From CAG-533 sp022779465 (lineage in GTDB: Bacteria; Bacillota_I; Bacilli_A; RF39; UBA660): a stretch of 64,000 bases of DNA. A program made the translations under genes and the position numbers. The notes below the pieces were generated by a model, which saw only the letters and a program-made list of their open reading frames with translations, was not told the origin of the DNA and ran no database searches. Shown piece after piece: positions 42,373 to 51,445 of the stretch (its first letter is position 1; the number at the start of each line of letters is the position of its first letter). Location: contig JALFTB010000018.1 in assembly GCA_022779465.1 (NCBI GenBank), positions 1 to 64,000 on the forward strand, given 5' to 3'.

Positions 42373-43255
42373 CAAAAGAAAAGCATTAGGAAAGGGTTTA
42401 GAACAATTATTTAATAGTGAACAATTAAATTTTGAAACTTTTGAACAAGAAATAGTTGATAATACTCCTCATGGAGATATTATGGAAATTCCAATTAGTG
42501 AGATTAGAAGTAATCCATATCAACCAAGGGTTCATTTTGATCCGCTTGCTTTACAAGAATTAGCTGAATCTATAAAGCAACATGGGGTACTTGAACCAAT
42601 TATTGTTAAAAAGAGTATTCATGGTTATGAATTAGTTGCTGGTGAAAGAAGAACTAAAGCTTCTAAGATTGCAGGTAAGGAAACTATTCCTGCTATTGTA
42701 AAAGATTTTAGTGATCAAGAAATGATGGATATTGCTATTTTAGAAAATATTCAAAGAGAAGATTTATCACCAATTGAATTAGCTGAAGGATTTCAAAAGT
42801 ATATTAATTCTACTGGTTTAACTCAAGAAGAAATGGCTGTTAAGTTTGGTAAAAGTAGAAGTTATATTACTAATCTTTTAGGTTTATTAAATTTACCTAA
42901 GAGTGTTAGAGATAAGATTACTAGTAAAGAGTTAAGTGCTTCTCATGCTAGAGTATTATCTAAGCTAGATGATGAAGAATTAATTAATGCTTTAGCTAAT
43001 AGAGTAATTAGAGAAGATTTATCTGTTAGAGAACTAGAAAATTTATGTAGAGAAGAAACGATTGTTAAAAAGAAACCTATTAATAGAACAGTTAAAATTA
43101 GACCTTTAAAATATAATGCTTATGAAAATATTTTAAGAGATAAACTAGGATGTAAGGCTCAAGTTATGAAAGATAAGGTTATAATACCTTTTGATAGTGA
43201 TGGCGATTTAGCTAGAATATTCGAAGTTTTAAATATAGAATTGGATGAGGAATAA
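42359..43255 (+). CDS. parB: ParB/Spo0J family DNA-binding protein
   Basis: A 298-residue ParB. The N-terminus LGKGLEQLF is the ParA-stimulating region. The CTPase ParB core has NPYQPRVHFD, GVLEPIIVKK and ELVAGERRTKAS (GERR box). The helix-turn-helix (LTQEEMAVKFGKSRSYITNLL) should bind parS. AAGGAGG lies 12 bases before the ATG, rather far. No parS site was found in this window. Confidence 0.95.
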   Translation: METNNKRKALGKGLEQLFNSEQLNFETFEQEIVDNTPHGDIMEIPISEIRSNPYQPRVHFDPLALQELAESIKQHGVLEPIIVKKSIHGYELVAGERRTKASKIAGKETIPAIVKDFSDQEMMDIAILENIQREDLSPIELAEGFQKYINSTGLTQEEMAVKFGKSRSYITNLLGLLNLPKSVRDKITSKELSASHARVLSKLDDEELINALANRVIREDLSVRELENLCREETIVKKKPINRTVKIRPLKYNAYENILRDKLGCKAQVMKDKVIIPFDSDGDLARIFEVLNIELDEE

Positions 43256-44073
43256 TGGAGGCTTTAGATAAGATTATTTTGTTTATTAAATCTGTTAAAT
43301 TTTATGGACCAATAATAACTGTTGCTGGCTGTATTATTCTATATAATTTTATTATTGGATTACTTGATAAAGCGGTTATTGTTGGTAAGACTGATTACGA
43401 TAAGAAAAAGAGAAGAACTATTATTATTCTTTTTAAAAATATTATTAAATATGTAATGCTTATTTTAGGTTTATTAATTATTTTAAATATTTATGGGGTT
43501 GATACTACTTCAATTATTGCTGGTTTAGGTGTTGTAGGAGTTGTTATTGGTTTAGCACTTCAAGATGCTTTAAAAGATATAATTGGTGGTATTAATATCA
43601 TTATGGATAATTATTATGTTGTAGGTGATTTAGTAACTTTTAATAGTTTTACTGGTACTGTTTCTGAGTTTGGTTTAAAAAGTACAAAAATTATTAATGC
43701 CAATGGGGAAACTTTAATTGTAGCTAATCGTAATATTGATAAGATTATTAATTTAAGTCAAAAGAAGGTTACTATGTATTTACAAATACCTACGGCTTAT
43801 GAATGTAATGAAAAAGATGTGGAAAAGGTGTTAGTTGGAGCGCTTGATAAAGTTAAAAAACTTGATGATGTTGTTCCTTCTGAATGTAAATATTTAGGGA
43901 TTGATCAATTGGCTGATTCAAGTGTTAATTATTTAATTCAAGTTAAATGTAGTCAAGGAAAACAATTTGCTGTGAAAAGAGCAGTACTTGGTATTGTTAA
44001 AGAAGCTTATGATAATAATGATATTAAGATTCCTTATAATCAATTAGAGGTGCATAATGGAAAAGATATATAA
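43255..44073 (+). CDS. MscS family mechanosensitive channel
   Basis: A 272-residue small-conductance channel. It has three membrane helices (near 12-32, 60-80 and 88-112); the pore helix reads GLGVVGVVIGLALQDALKDIIGG with the family's Ala/Gly pattern, given here in part as GVVGVVIGLALQD. The beta domain FNSFTGTVSEFGLKSTKI follows. It protects cells on osmotic down-shock. It starts on the last base of the parB stop (TAATG) and its neighbours match the parA-parB-mscS-DUF951 order seen in Firmicutes. Confidence 0.92.
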   Translation: MEALDKIILFIKSVKFYGPIITVAGCIILYNFIIGLLDKAVIVGKTDYDKKKRRTIIILFKNIIKYVMLILGLLIILNIYGVDTTSIIAGLGVVGVVIGLALQDALKDIIGGINIIMDNYYVVGDLVTFNSFTGTVSEFGLKSTKIINANGETLIVANRNIDKIINLSQKKVTMYLQIPTAYECNEKDVEKVLVGALDKVKKLDDVVPSECKYLGIDQLADSSVNYLIQVKCSQGKQFAVKRAVLGIVKEAYDNNDIKIPYNQLEVHNGKDI

Positions 44074-44248
44074 TTTAGGAACTAAAGTTGTTATGAAGAA
44101 ACCTCATGCATGTGGAACTAATGAATGGGTAATTACTAGGGTTGGCGTTGATATTAAACTTAAATGTATTAATTGTAATAGAGAAATTATGATGGATAGA
44201 TTAGAGTTTGAAAAAAAATTAAGGAGAATTATTAATGAAAAGGATTAG
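44057..44248 (+). CDS. DUF951 family protein
   Basis: A 63-residue protein with the DUF951 signature MKKPHACGTNEW followed by KCINCNREIMMDRLEFEKK, so one cysteine in CGTNEW and a Cys-x2-Cys pair, plausibly metal-binding. The family is small, conserved in Firmicutes and usually lies next to mscS, as here. It overlaps mscS by 17 bases and the transporter gene by 14. Its molecular role is not established. Confidence 0.9.
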   Translation: MEKIYNLGTKVVMKKPHACGTNEWVITRVGVDIKLKCINCNREIMMDRLEFEKKLRRIINEKD

Positions 44249-45767
44249 AAGAGTAAGAGAAAAAATTGTATTACATCCTATAATGACTTTTTGTATTTTA
44301 ATTTTACTGACTATTATAACTAGTGGTATTTTAACTTTATTTAATGTTAGTGCTTCTTATAATACTATTTCAACTAATGGTTCTTATGTTAGACAATTTG
44401 TTTTTGTTGAGAATTTATTTAGTTTAAGTGGATTAAAATATATTTTTAGTAATGCAGTTTCTAATTTTGCTTCTTTTACACCGTTATCTATGCTTATTAT
44501 TATTTTAATAGGTTTTGGAATAATGGATAAGAGTGGTTTTTTAGATTCTTTATTTTATATATTAACTAAAAATGCTAATAAAAGAGTTGTAACATTTATA
44601 TTATCTTTAATATGTGTTTTAGCTTCTATTGTTGGTGATTTAAGTTATATTGTATTAATTCCAACAGCTGCTTTATTATTTAAATATGGTAAGAGACATC
44701 CAAAAGCGGGTATTATTTGTGCTTTTGCTTCAATGTCATGTGGTATTGGAATTAATATATTTATGAATAGTATTGATTCTAGTTTGTTATCATATACAAC
44801 GTTAGCTGCTAGCATTTTTACAAGTAATTATAGTATAAGTGTATTTGCTTATGTATTAATTATGTTAATTGCTGCTGTTGTAGCTGCGTTAATTGTATCT
44901 GATGTAACTGAAAGAATAATTGTTCCTAGATTAGGACATTATGAATTAATGGATGAGAAAGAAGATTATTTAACTAAAAGAGAAAAAAGAGGTTTAATTC
45001 TTTCTTTAGGAGCAGGTATTATATATTTATTAATATTTATATATAATATTATTCCTAATGCACCTTTAGGTGGTAATCTATTAGATTATAGTCAAACTTT
45101 ATATATAGATAAGTTATTTGGTTATAATTCTTTCTTTAATCAAGGATTTGTATTTGTTGTTACATTGTTATTCTTTATATTAGGTTTAACTTATGGATTT
45201 GGATCTAAGAACTTTAAGAGTGGTAAAGAAGTTTGGGAATCTTTAAGTTATTCTTTAGATAAAATTGGTAAAGTATTAGTATTAATATTCTTTGCTTCTT
45301 CATTTATCTTTATATTTAAGAAGTCTAATATAGGTACTTTAGTTACTGCTAGTTTAGCTAGTGTTATTAGTGCAAGTGAATTTACTGGCCTACCTTTAAT
45401 TTTATTATTGTTTATAGTTAGTGCTTTATCAACATTAGTTTTGCCAAGTAGTATAAGTAAGTGGGCTATATTAAGTGCATCTGCTGTTCCAGTATTTATG
45501 AATGCAGGATTATCTCCTGAATTTGCTACTGTTATTTTTAGAGCTGGTGAATGTTGTAGTTATGCATTAACTCCAGTAATGGCATATTTTGTAATTTATA
45601 TTGCATTTATGGAATTGTATAGTACTGATGATCAAGAGGGTTTATTTGGTAATATTAAATATTTAATGCCATATAGTGGATTTATAACTATTATGTGGAT
45701 AGTAATTCTTTTAGCTTTCTATTTAATTGCTTTACCTCTTGGTGTTGGGGCATATCCGGGATTATGA
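44235..45767 (+). CDS. AbgT family transporter
   Basis: A 510-residue membrane protein with about 12-13 helices. The first repeat shows VGDLSYIVLIPTAALLFKYGKRHPKAG and the second SSISKWAILSASAVPVFMNAGLSPE, both close to the AbgT repeats (shown here in their key parts: GDLSYIVLIPTAA and SSISKWAILSA). The family takes up p-aminobenzoyl-glutamate or exports sulfonamide antimetabolites. AAGGAGA lies before the ATG. It overlaps DUF951 and continues with a four-base overlap into the prenol-kinase-like gene. Confidence 0.88.
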   Translation: MKRIRRVREKIVLHPIMTFCILILLTIITSGILTLFNVSASYNTISTNGSYVRQFVFVENLFSLSGLKYIFSNAVSNFASFTPLSMLIIILIGFGIMDKSGFLDSLFYILTKNANKRVVTFILSLICVLASIVGDLSYIVLIPTAALLFKYGKRHPKAGIICAFASMSCGIGINIFMNSIDSSLLSYTTLAASIFTSNYSISVFAYVLIMLIAAVVAALIVSDVTERIIVPRLGHYELMDEKEDYLTKREKRGLILSLGAGIIYLLIFIYNIIPNAPLGGNLLDYSQTLYIDKLFGYNSFFNQGFVFVVTLLFFILGLTYGFGSKNFKSGKEVWESLSYSLDKIGKVLVLIFFASSFIFIFKKSNIGTLVTASLASVISASEFTGLPLILLLFIVSALSTLVLPSSISKWAILSASAVPVFMNAGLSPEFATVIFRAGECCSYALTPVMAYFVIYIAFMELYSTDDQEGLFGNIKYLMPYSGFITIMWIVILLAFYLIALPLGVGAYPGL

Positions 45768-46408
45768 TAGTTAAAGGTTATTTATTTACATATTTATATT
45801 TAATTTTGTTATTATTAATAACAGATATTTTACATAAAAAATTTAATGTTTCAGAAATGATTACAAGAAAGATTATACATATATGTGTGTCTTTTTGTTG
45901 GATTTTTTTATATGTTTATTTTAAGAATACAATACATATAATAATTCCGCCTATAACGTTTATTATTGTTAATTATATTTCTTATAAGAAGAACTTGTTT
46001 AAAGGGATGGAAAATGATGATAATTCGATAGGAACGGTATTATATCCTGTTAGTGTTCTTATTATGTGTATTGTTACTTATTTTGAACCAAAATTTTATT
46101 TACCTTTTGGAATAGGATTATTTATAATGGCTTTTGGTGATGGATTGGCTCCATTAGTTGCTAAGAAAATTAAAAGTAAAGAGTTAATAAATGATAAAAC
46201 TATTTCTGGGTCATTAACTGTGTTTGTAGTGTCAATACTTGTTATGTTAACATTTGATTTAGTATTTGATATTAGTTTTAAATTATATCAATATGTAATT
46301 GTTGCAATTATAAGTACATTACTTGAATTAATTGGAACTAAGGGGTTAGATAATTTATATATACCTTTAGGAGTATCTATTGTTGTATATTTAATGGGAG
46401 TGTTGTAG
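45764..46408 (+). CDS. CTP-dependent prenol/diacylglycerol kinase-like membrane protein (VTE5/SEC59/Dgk1 type)
   Basis: A 214-residue protein with about six membrane helices. TRKIIHICVSFCW near 30, a GDGLAPLVAKK loop near 127 and NDKTISGSLTVF near 148 match the CTP-binding signature of the dolichol, phytol and diacylglycerol kinase family (RK..H, GD..A...G, K(T/S)..GS). The reaction would be phosphorylation of a lipid alcohol. The frame continues upstream to 45695, but the ATG at 45764 overlaps the transporter stop (ATGA), a coupled start. The partner encoded next suggests the alcohol is an isoprenoid. Confidence 0.78.
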   Translation: MIVKGYLFTYLYLILLLLITDILHKKFNVSEMITRKIIHICVSFCWIFLYVYFKNTIHIIIPPITFIIVNYISYKKNLFKGMENDDNSIGTVLYPVSVLIMCIVTYFEPKFYLPFGIGLFIMAFGDGLAPLVAKKIKSKELINDKTISGSLTVFVVSILVMLTFDLVFDISFKLYQYVIVAIISTLLELIGTKGLDNLYIPLGVSIVVYLMGVL

Positions 46409-47149
46409 ATGTATTTAGCTGTATTGTTACCGTCTATTTTTGCTTTATATGCTTTATATAAAAAGAAGCTTACAAACCTAGCTGTGTTATGTGCATGGGT
46501 AATGGGTGTAGTGATAGCTTATTGTGGTGGCTTATTTCCGTTTTTTGCTTTAGCATTAACTTTTGTATTAACTTTGTTAAGTGATAAGTTAAAAAAGGGT
46601 GAAAAAGATGAAAAAAGAAATGCCTACCAAATGATAAGTAATATTTTAACTTCTTTTGTTGCTATAGTATTATTTTATGTTACTAAACAAGATGTTTTTT
46701 ATGTAACATATTATGCCGTTATTGGAACTAGTTTAGCAGATACCTTAGCATCTTCTTTAGGTAGTTTATCTACAAAGAAACCTGTTAATCCTTTAAATTT
46801 TAAAAAAATGAAAAAAGGAGAAAGTGGAGCTATTAGTTTTTTAGGAATAAATGCTTCAATTTTAGGTGGTATTATTGTAGGACTTGTTTATTATTATGTT
46901 TCTTATAATGTTAAGATGTATTTATTTATTATACTTATGGCATTTGTTGGAACATATATTGATAGTATTTTAGGAGCTTTTTTCCAAGCTAAATATGAAT
47001 GTAAAGTTTGCTATGAACAAGTTGAGGTAGATATACATTGTAAAAAGAATACTAAGCTTATAAAAGGTTATAAATGGATGACGAATGATACGGTTAATCT
47101 ACTAAATAATATAAGTGTGTTTATAATTAGTTATTTAATATTAAAATAA
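46409..47149 (+). CDS. DUF92/TMEM19 family protein, VTE6-type prenyl-phosphate kinase candidate
   Basis: A 246-residue membrane protein with about six helices. The conserved core reads TYYAVIGTSLADTLASSLGSLS, then GESGAISFLGINAS, and TYIDSILGAFFQAKYEC, corresponding to the ADT.ASE.G, G.DGAVS..G and GS.LGA..Q segments of the family. A cysteine-bearing loop (ECKVCYEQ) follows, then TNDTVNLLNN. The plant member VTE6 phosphorylates phytyl phosphate to the diphosphate. It starts immediately after the kinase-like gene, without any gap, and a terminator follows. Confidence 0.8.
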   Translation: MYLAVLLPSIFALYALYKKKLTNLAVLCAWVMGVVIAYCGGLFPFFALALTFVLTLLSDKLKKGEKDEKRNAYQMISNILTSFVAIVLFYVTKQDVFYVTYYAVIGTSLADTLASSLGSLSTKKPVNPLNFKKMKKGESGAISFLGINASILGGIIVGLVYYYVSYNVKMYLFIILMAFVGTYIDSILGAFFQAKYECKVCYEQVEVDIHCKKNTKLIKGYKWMTNDTVNLLNNISVFIISYLILK

Positions 47150-47177
47150 AAAACTACGAAATGTAGTTTTTTATTTT
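47147..47177 (+). terminator. Bidirectional terminator
   Basis: AAACTAC at 47151-47157 and GTAGTTT at 47163-47169 with A and T runs on either side. It ends the parA-to-DUF92 run of genes and the convergent XRE gene. Confidence 0.82.
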
Positions 47178-47428
47178 TCTCTATGATCAATAAGAAAATC
47201 ATCTAGCTTTTTATTAAATATTATTGATATTTTATAAAGAAGAGTTAATGAACAATTCTTTTTATCATCATTAGGTGACTCTATTCTCTTTAAGTATTCT
47301 GGAGTAACACCTAATAATTCAGCTAAGTCCATTAATTTAATTCCTTTTTCTTTACGATAATATTTGATGTTATAAGCAATAATAGATTTAAAATCTTCGT
47401 TATAATCATCTTTAAAATTTGTATTCAT
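47171..47428 (-). CDS. XRE family transcriptional regulator
   Basis: An 85-residue helix-turn-helix protein, DNA-binding domain only: IAYNIKYYRKEKGIKLMDLAELLGV and TPEYLKRIES cover helices 1-4 (shown in part). It is followed by LLYKISIIFNKKLDDFL. AGGTGAAG precedes the ATG. It is divergent from the TetR gene with about 150 bases between them, so it may help control the ABC cluster; that is inference. Confidence 0.85.
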   Translation of the reverse strand: MNTNFKDDYNEDFKSIIAYNIKYYRKEKGIKLMDLAELLGVTPEYLKRIESPNDDKKNCSLTLLYKISIIFNKKLDDFLIDHREK

Positions 47429-47530
47429 TTAACTTCACCTATTTATATTGTTGCATAATCCTGAAAATAAATAAGTAAACTTTTTGTCCTAATAAATTTT
47501 ATATATTTTTAAAATAATGTATTTATTAAT

Positions 47531-47550
47531 ATTGTATTATGTGATACAAT
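47531..47550 (+). promoter_or_regulatory. Palindromic operator candidate for the TetR regulator
   Basis: ATTGTAT, six bases, ATACAAT: a perfect inverted repeat with seven-base arms, 26 bases before the tetR-like start codon. The right arm contains a TACAAT -10 box, so a bound TetR dimer would block transcription. Confidence 0.6.
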
Positions 47551-47575
47551 ATTTTTGTAATAGGGAGGAGTAGTT

Positions 47576-48181
47576 ATGCCAACAACTATAAAAATATCAA
47601 AACAAATGATATTAGATGCTGCTTTTGAAATAGCAAGAGAAAAAGGTGTTGATCAAATAAGTAATAGAGAATTAGCTAAAATACTTAATTGTTCAATTAG
47701 ACCTATTTATTATCAATTTAAAAATGTTGAAGAATTAAATAAAGAACTTAATGAAAAGATTGAAGAATATTTTTTTAGTTATTTAATTAATAATGTTATA
47801 GAAGGAATTCCTAAATATAAACAAATTGGAATTAATTATATAAAATTTGCGAAAAATGAACCTAAATTATATACTTATCTTTTTATGAGTGAATCAAAAT
47901 TAGGAATTGAAAAGTTTGTCGGTAAAAATGATAGTAATTTTACTACACTTGAAGGTATTATTAGAAAAAGTACTCAATTAAGTCATGAAGAAATTATGAC
48001 ATTTCATACTAAGATGTGGATATTTACTCATGGATTAGCAACACTTATTGCTTGTAAAACACTTGAATTAACTGATAAAGATATAAGTGATTTATTATCT
48101 AGTGAATTTCAAGCACTTATGTTACTTGAAGAAAATCCAAATAATAAATGGGTTTTGAATAATTGGAAAGAGGAAAAATAA
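47576..48181 (+). CDS. TetR/AcrR family transcriptional regulator
   Basis: A 201-residue regulator with an N-terminal helix-turn-helix (ISNRELAKILNCSIRPIYYQF near 24-44, ending at the YYxF motif) and a helical ligand-binding domain. GGGAGGAG lies six to eight bases before the ATG. It is the first gene of a run of six with only short gaps, the rest being two ABC exporters, so it probably represses them until a ligand binds. Confidence 0.92.
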   Translation: MPTTIKISKQMILDAAFEIAREKGVDQISNRELAKILNCSIRPIYYQFKNVEELNKELNEKIEEYFFSYLINNVIEGIPKYKQIGINYIKFAKNEPKLYTYLFMSESKLGIEKFVGKNDSNFTTLEGIIRKSTQLSHEEIMTFHTKMWIFTHGLATLIACKTLELTDKDISDLLSSEFQALMLLEENPNNKWVLNNWKEEK

Positions 48182-48182
48182 T

Positions 48183-48896
48183 ATGATAGAAATTAAAAAT
48201 GTTAGTAAGAGTTATGATGGCAAAGTAAAAGCTTTAAATGATATTAGTTTTAAGATTGATAATGGGGAAATATTTGCATTTATTGGACATAATGGTGCTG
48301 GTAAAACTACTATGATAAAGTCTTTAGTAGGAATATTAGATTTTGATAGTGGAGATATTTTAATTAATGGTAAATCTATAAAAAAAGAACCTATTGAATG
48401 TAAAAGAGAAATGGCTTATGTTCCAGATAATCCTGATTTATATGAGAATATGACTGGGTTAGATTTTATTAATTTTATATGTGATATATATGATGTATCT
48501 TTAGAAGATAGAAAAGTAAATATTGAAAAATATTCTAAAATGTTTGAAATGGATGGTAAATTAGGTTCTGATATTTCAAGTTTCTCTCATGGTATGAAAC
48601 AAAAAGTAGCTTTAATTGCGGCACTTAGTCATAATCCTGATGTCTTAATTATGGATGAGCCTTTTGTTGGACTTGATCCAAAAGCAGTTTTTGATATGAA
48701 AGAAGTAATGCATAAAATGGCTAAAGAGGGTAAAACTATCTTCTTTTCCACACATATTTTAGATGTTGCAGAAAAGTTATGTGATAGAGTAGCAATAATT
48801 AAAAAAGGTGAAATTGTTAAAATAGGTAAAATGAAAGATATTAAGGGTGATGAATCTTTAGAACAAGTATTTCTTGAGTTAGGAGATAATCAATAA
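48183..48896 (+). CDS. ABC exporter ATP-binding protein
   Basis: A 237-residue ATPase with Walker A GHNGAGKTT near 35, signature SFSHGMKQK (Gly-to-His variant of LSGGQ), Walker B VLIMDEPFVGLD and switch STHIL. It lacks extra domains. It begins one base after the tetR stop and its own stop overlaps the permease start (TAATG). With the next gene it forms the first exporter of this cluster. Confidence 0.92.
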   Translation: MIEIKNVSKSYDGKVKALNDISFKIDNGEIFAFIGHNGAGKTTMIKSLVGILDFDSGDILINGKSIKKEPIECKREMAYVPDNPDLYENMTGLDFINFICDIYDVSLEDRKVNIEKYSKMFEMDGKLGSDISSFSHGMKQKVALIAALSHNPDVLIMDEPFVGLDPKAVFDMKEVMHKMAKEGKTIFFSTHILDVAEKLCDRVAIIKKGEIVKIGKMKDIKGDESLEQVFLELGDNQ

Positions 48897-50494
48897 TGAA
48901 AACATATTCTTTAATCAAAGCTGTTCTTAGTCAAGATATGAATATGTTTAATTATTCAGCAAAAAGAAATTCTAGTAAATTTGTAAAAACTATATTACCA
49001 ATTATATTATTTTTAATTGTTGCACTTGGAATTGGAACATATGCCTATATGTTAGGAAAAGCTTTACATGAAGTTCATCTTACTTATATAATGCTGACAA
49101 TGTTTTTATTCCTTGTTACTGTTTTAACTTTTATAGAAGGTATTTATAAATCTCAAGGTATTTTATTTGAAGCTAAAGATAATGATTTGTTATTTTCATT
49201 GCCAATATCAAAATCTAAAATTTTATTTTTAAGAATTTTTAAATTATTATTATTTGAATATATTTATAACTTGATGTTTTTGTTACCAGCTTTTATAATT
49301 TATATTTATTTTGAACATCCAGGAATTAGTTTTTATTTATTATCATTTTTGATGACAATATTGCTACCAATTATTCCAACTATTATATCTAGTTTTTTAG
49401 GGTATTTAGTTAAGATGTTTTCTAGTAAATCTAGATTTAAAAAGATAATACAAACTGTACTATCATTAGTCTTATTTTTTGTGATTTATATTGGAAGTAT
49501 AAAATTAGAAGGCTTTGTTCAAAATATTGCAAGTAAAGCAGTAAGTATCAATGATATGCTAGTTAAAATTTATTATCCAATAGGTGCTTATGTTAATTTA
49601 ATTAATCATTTTGATATTTTAACTTTTTTAAAATTATTGTTAATAAATATTATTCCATTTATGTTATTCATTTATATTGGAGCTAAATATTATTTTAAAA
49701 TTATATCTAATGAGAAAAGTGGTAATACAAAAGTAAGATTTAAAAAAGAAAAATTTGTTAAAAATAGTCCTTTAATTGCTTTGGTGAAAAAAGAGTTAAA
49801 AAGATATTTTTCTTCCCCGGTTTATATGCTTAATACTTCAATAGGTTTGGTTATTGTTCTTATTGTTACAATAGCAATGGCCGTAAAGGGAAGCAGTGTT
49901 TTTGAACTAATATTGAAAGATTATGGTTATACTGGTGGTTTATCTATTGAGGTTTTATATTATTTCTTAATGATATTTGCTGCCTCTTTAACTTCTATTA
50001 CGTCTTCTTGTATTTCTTTAGAAGGAAAAACTATTAATATTACTAAAAGTTTACCTGTTAGTGAAAAAGCAATTATGAGATCTAAATTAATATATCCATA
50101 TATTATTGAATTACCATTTATATTAATTAGTGAATTTATTTTCTTTATAGTTTTTAAACCAAGTGTTTTTTATATTATTGTTATTATTTTATGTAGTTTA
50201 TTATCAATATTATTATCATCAAGTATAGGTTTATTTATTAATTTGAAATATCCGAAGATGAATGCGATGAATGACACTGAGGTTGTTAAACAGAGTATGA
50301 GTTCAATGTTATCAGTATTTATGGGAATGATTGTGTTTTTTGGTAGTATTTTTGGTTATGGGTTATTGATAGATAAAATTAATTCGAAAATGTTACTTTG
50401 TTTTAATTTATTAGTAATTAGTTTACTTGATGTTTTGTTTTACTATTTGATTATTAAAGTTGGAACTAAAGATTATAAAAATTTAAATGTATAG
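48896..50494 (+). CDS. ABC exporter permease, large ABC-2-like
   Basis: A 532-residue membrane protein with about 12 hydrophobic segments in two halves separated by a basic cytoplasmic stretch (KVRFKKEKFVKNSPLIALVKKELKRY region near 275-300). KDNDLLFSLPISKSKILFLR in the first half and INITKSLPVSEKAIMRSK in the second repeat the coupling-helix motif SLPxSxxxxxxxR, so the protein looks like two fused permease halves. The single ATPase before it should serve both halves. Substrate unknown. Confidence 0.85.
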   Translation: MKTYSLIKAVLSQDMNMFNYSAKRNSSKFVKTILPIILFLIVALGIGTYAYMLGKALHEVHLTYIMLTMFLFLVTVLTFIEGIYKSQGILFEAKDNDLLFSLPISKSKILFLRIFKLLLFEYIYNLMFLLPAFIIYIYFEHPGISFYLLSFLMTILLPIIPTIISSFLGYLVKMFSSKSRFKKIIQTVLSLVLFFVIYIGSIKLEGFVQNIASKAVSINDMLVKIYYPIGAYVNLINHFDILTFLKLLLINIIPFMLFIYIGAKYYFKIISNEKSGNTKVRFKKEKFVKNSPLIALVKKELKRYFSSPVYMLNTSIGLVIVLIVTIAMAVKGSSVFELILKDYGYTGGLSIEVLYYFLMIFAASLTSITSSCISLEGKTINITKSLPVSEKAIMRSKLIYPYIIELPFILISEFIFFIVFKPSVFYIIVIILCSLLSILLSSSIGLFINLKYPKMNAMNDTEVVKQSMSSMLSVFMGMIVFFGSIFGYGLLIDKINSKMLLCFNLLVISLLDVLFYYLIIKVGTKDYKNLNV

Positions 50495-50506
50495 AAAGAG
50501 GTATTT

Positions 50507-51445
50507 ATGACAAATGTTATTGAAGTTAAAAATTTAACTAAATGTTATAAAAATTTAAAAGCTGTTGATGACTTATCTTTTAATGTTAAAAAGGGTGAAA
50601 TATTGGGATTACTTGGGCCTAATGGAAGTGGTAAATCAACAACTATTAATTGTTTACTTTCTTTACTTAAATATCAAAATGGGAATATTAAAATATTCGG
50701 AAAAGAAATGAATGTTGATTCTTATGATATTAAAAGTAAGATTGGAGTTATATTTCAAGAGATTGCCGTATTTGATGAATTAAACGTTTATGATAATATT
50801 GATTATTTTTGTGGCTTATATATAACTGATAAAGATAAACGTAAGAAATATGTTAAGGATGCGATTGATTTAGTTGGTCTTAATGATTTTGTTAAATTTT
50901 ATCCTAAACAATTATCTGGTGGTTTACTTAGAAGATTAAATATAGCTTGTGGAATAGCACATAAACCAAGTTTAATATTTTTAGATGAACCTACTGTAGC
51001 AGTTGATCCTCAAAGTAGAAATAATATTTTAGATGGAATTAAAAAGTTGAGAGATGAGGGAGCTACAATTGTTTATACAACACATTATATGGAAGAAGTT
51101 GAAATACTTTGTGACAGAATTATCATTTTAGATAAAGGTAAGATAATAGCAGAAGGAACATCTGATGAATTAAAAGAAAAAGCTAATATAGAAGAAAAAA
51201 TAACAGTAGAATTAAATAAAATAAGTGAAAAAGAAATAAAAGAAATAAAAGAATTTAAAACAGTTGATGATATTAATTATGGTAATGGTATTTTAGTTAT
51301 TAAATATAAGAAAGGTAAAAATAATTTAGGAGATTTAATAGATTATTTTAATAGTAAAAAGATTAAATATAATAAAATATTCTCAGAAAGACCAACATTA
51401 AATGATGTATTCTTAGAACTAACTGGAAAGGAATTAAGGGATTAA
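50507..51445 (+). CDS. ABC exporter ATP-binding protein
   Basis: A 312-residue ATPase with Walker A GPNGSGKST near 37, signature QLSGGLLRR, Walker B LIFLDEPTVAVDP and TTHYM. The region from 220 on is a C-terminal domain of about 90 residues typical of drug-exporting DrrA-like ATPases. AAAGAGGT precedes the ATG by about six bases. One-base overlap with the first of two ABC-2 permeases. Confidence 0.92.
   Translation: MTNVIEVKNLTKCYKNLKAVDDLSFNVKKGEILGLLGPNGSGKSTTINCLLSLLKYQNGNIKIFGKEMNVDSYDIKSKIGVIFQEIAVFDELNVYDNIDYFCGLYITDKDKRKKYVKDAIDLVGLNDFVKFYPKQLSGGLLRRLNIACGIAHKPSLIFLDEPTVAVDPQSRNNILDGIKKLRDEGATIVYTTHYMEEVEILCDRIIILDKGKIIAEGTSDELKEKANIEEKITVELNKISEKEIKEIKEFKTVDDINYGNGILVIKYKKGKNNLGDLIDYFNSKKIKYNKIFSERPTLNDVFLELTGKELRD

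Noticed and set aside
41584..43255. Search for a parS site near parAB
   Set aside because: No near match to TGTTTCACGTGAAACA was seen. CACGTG cores at about 16183 and 37673 have too many flanking mismatches.
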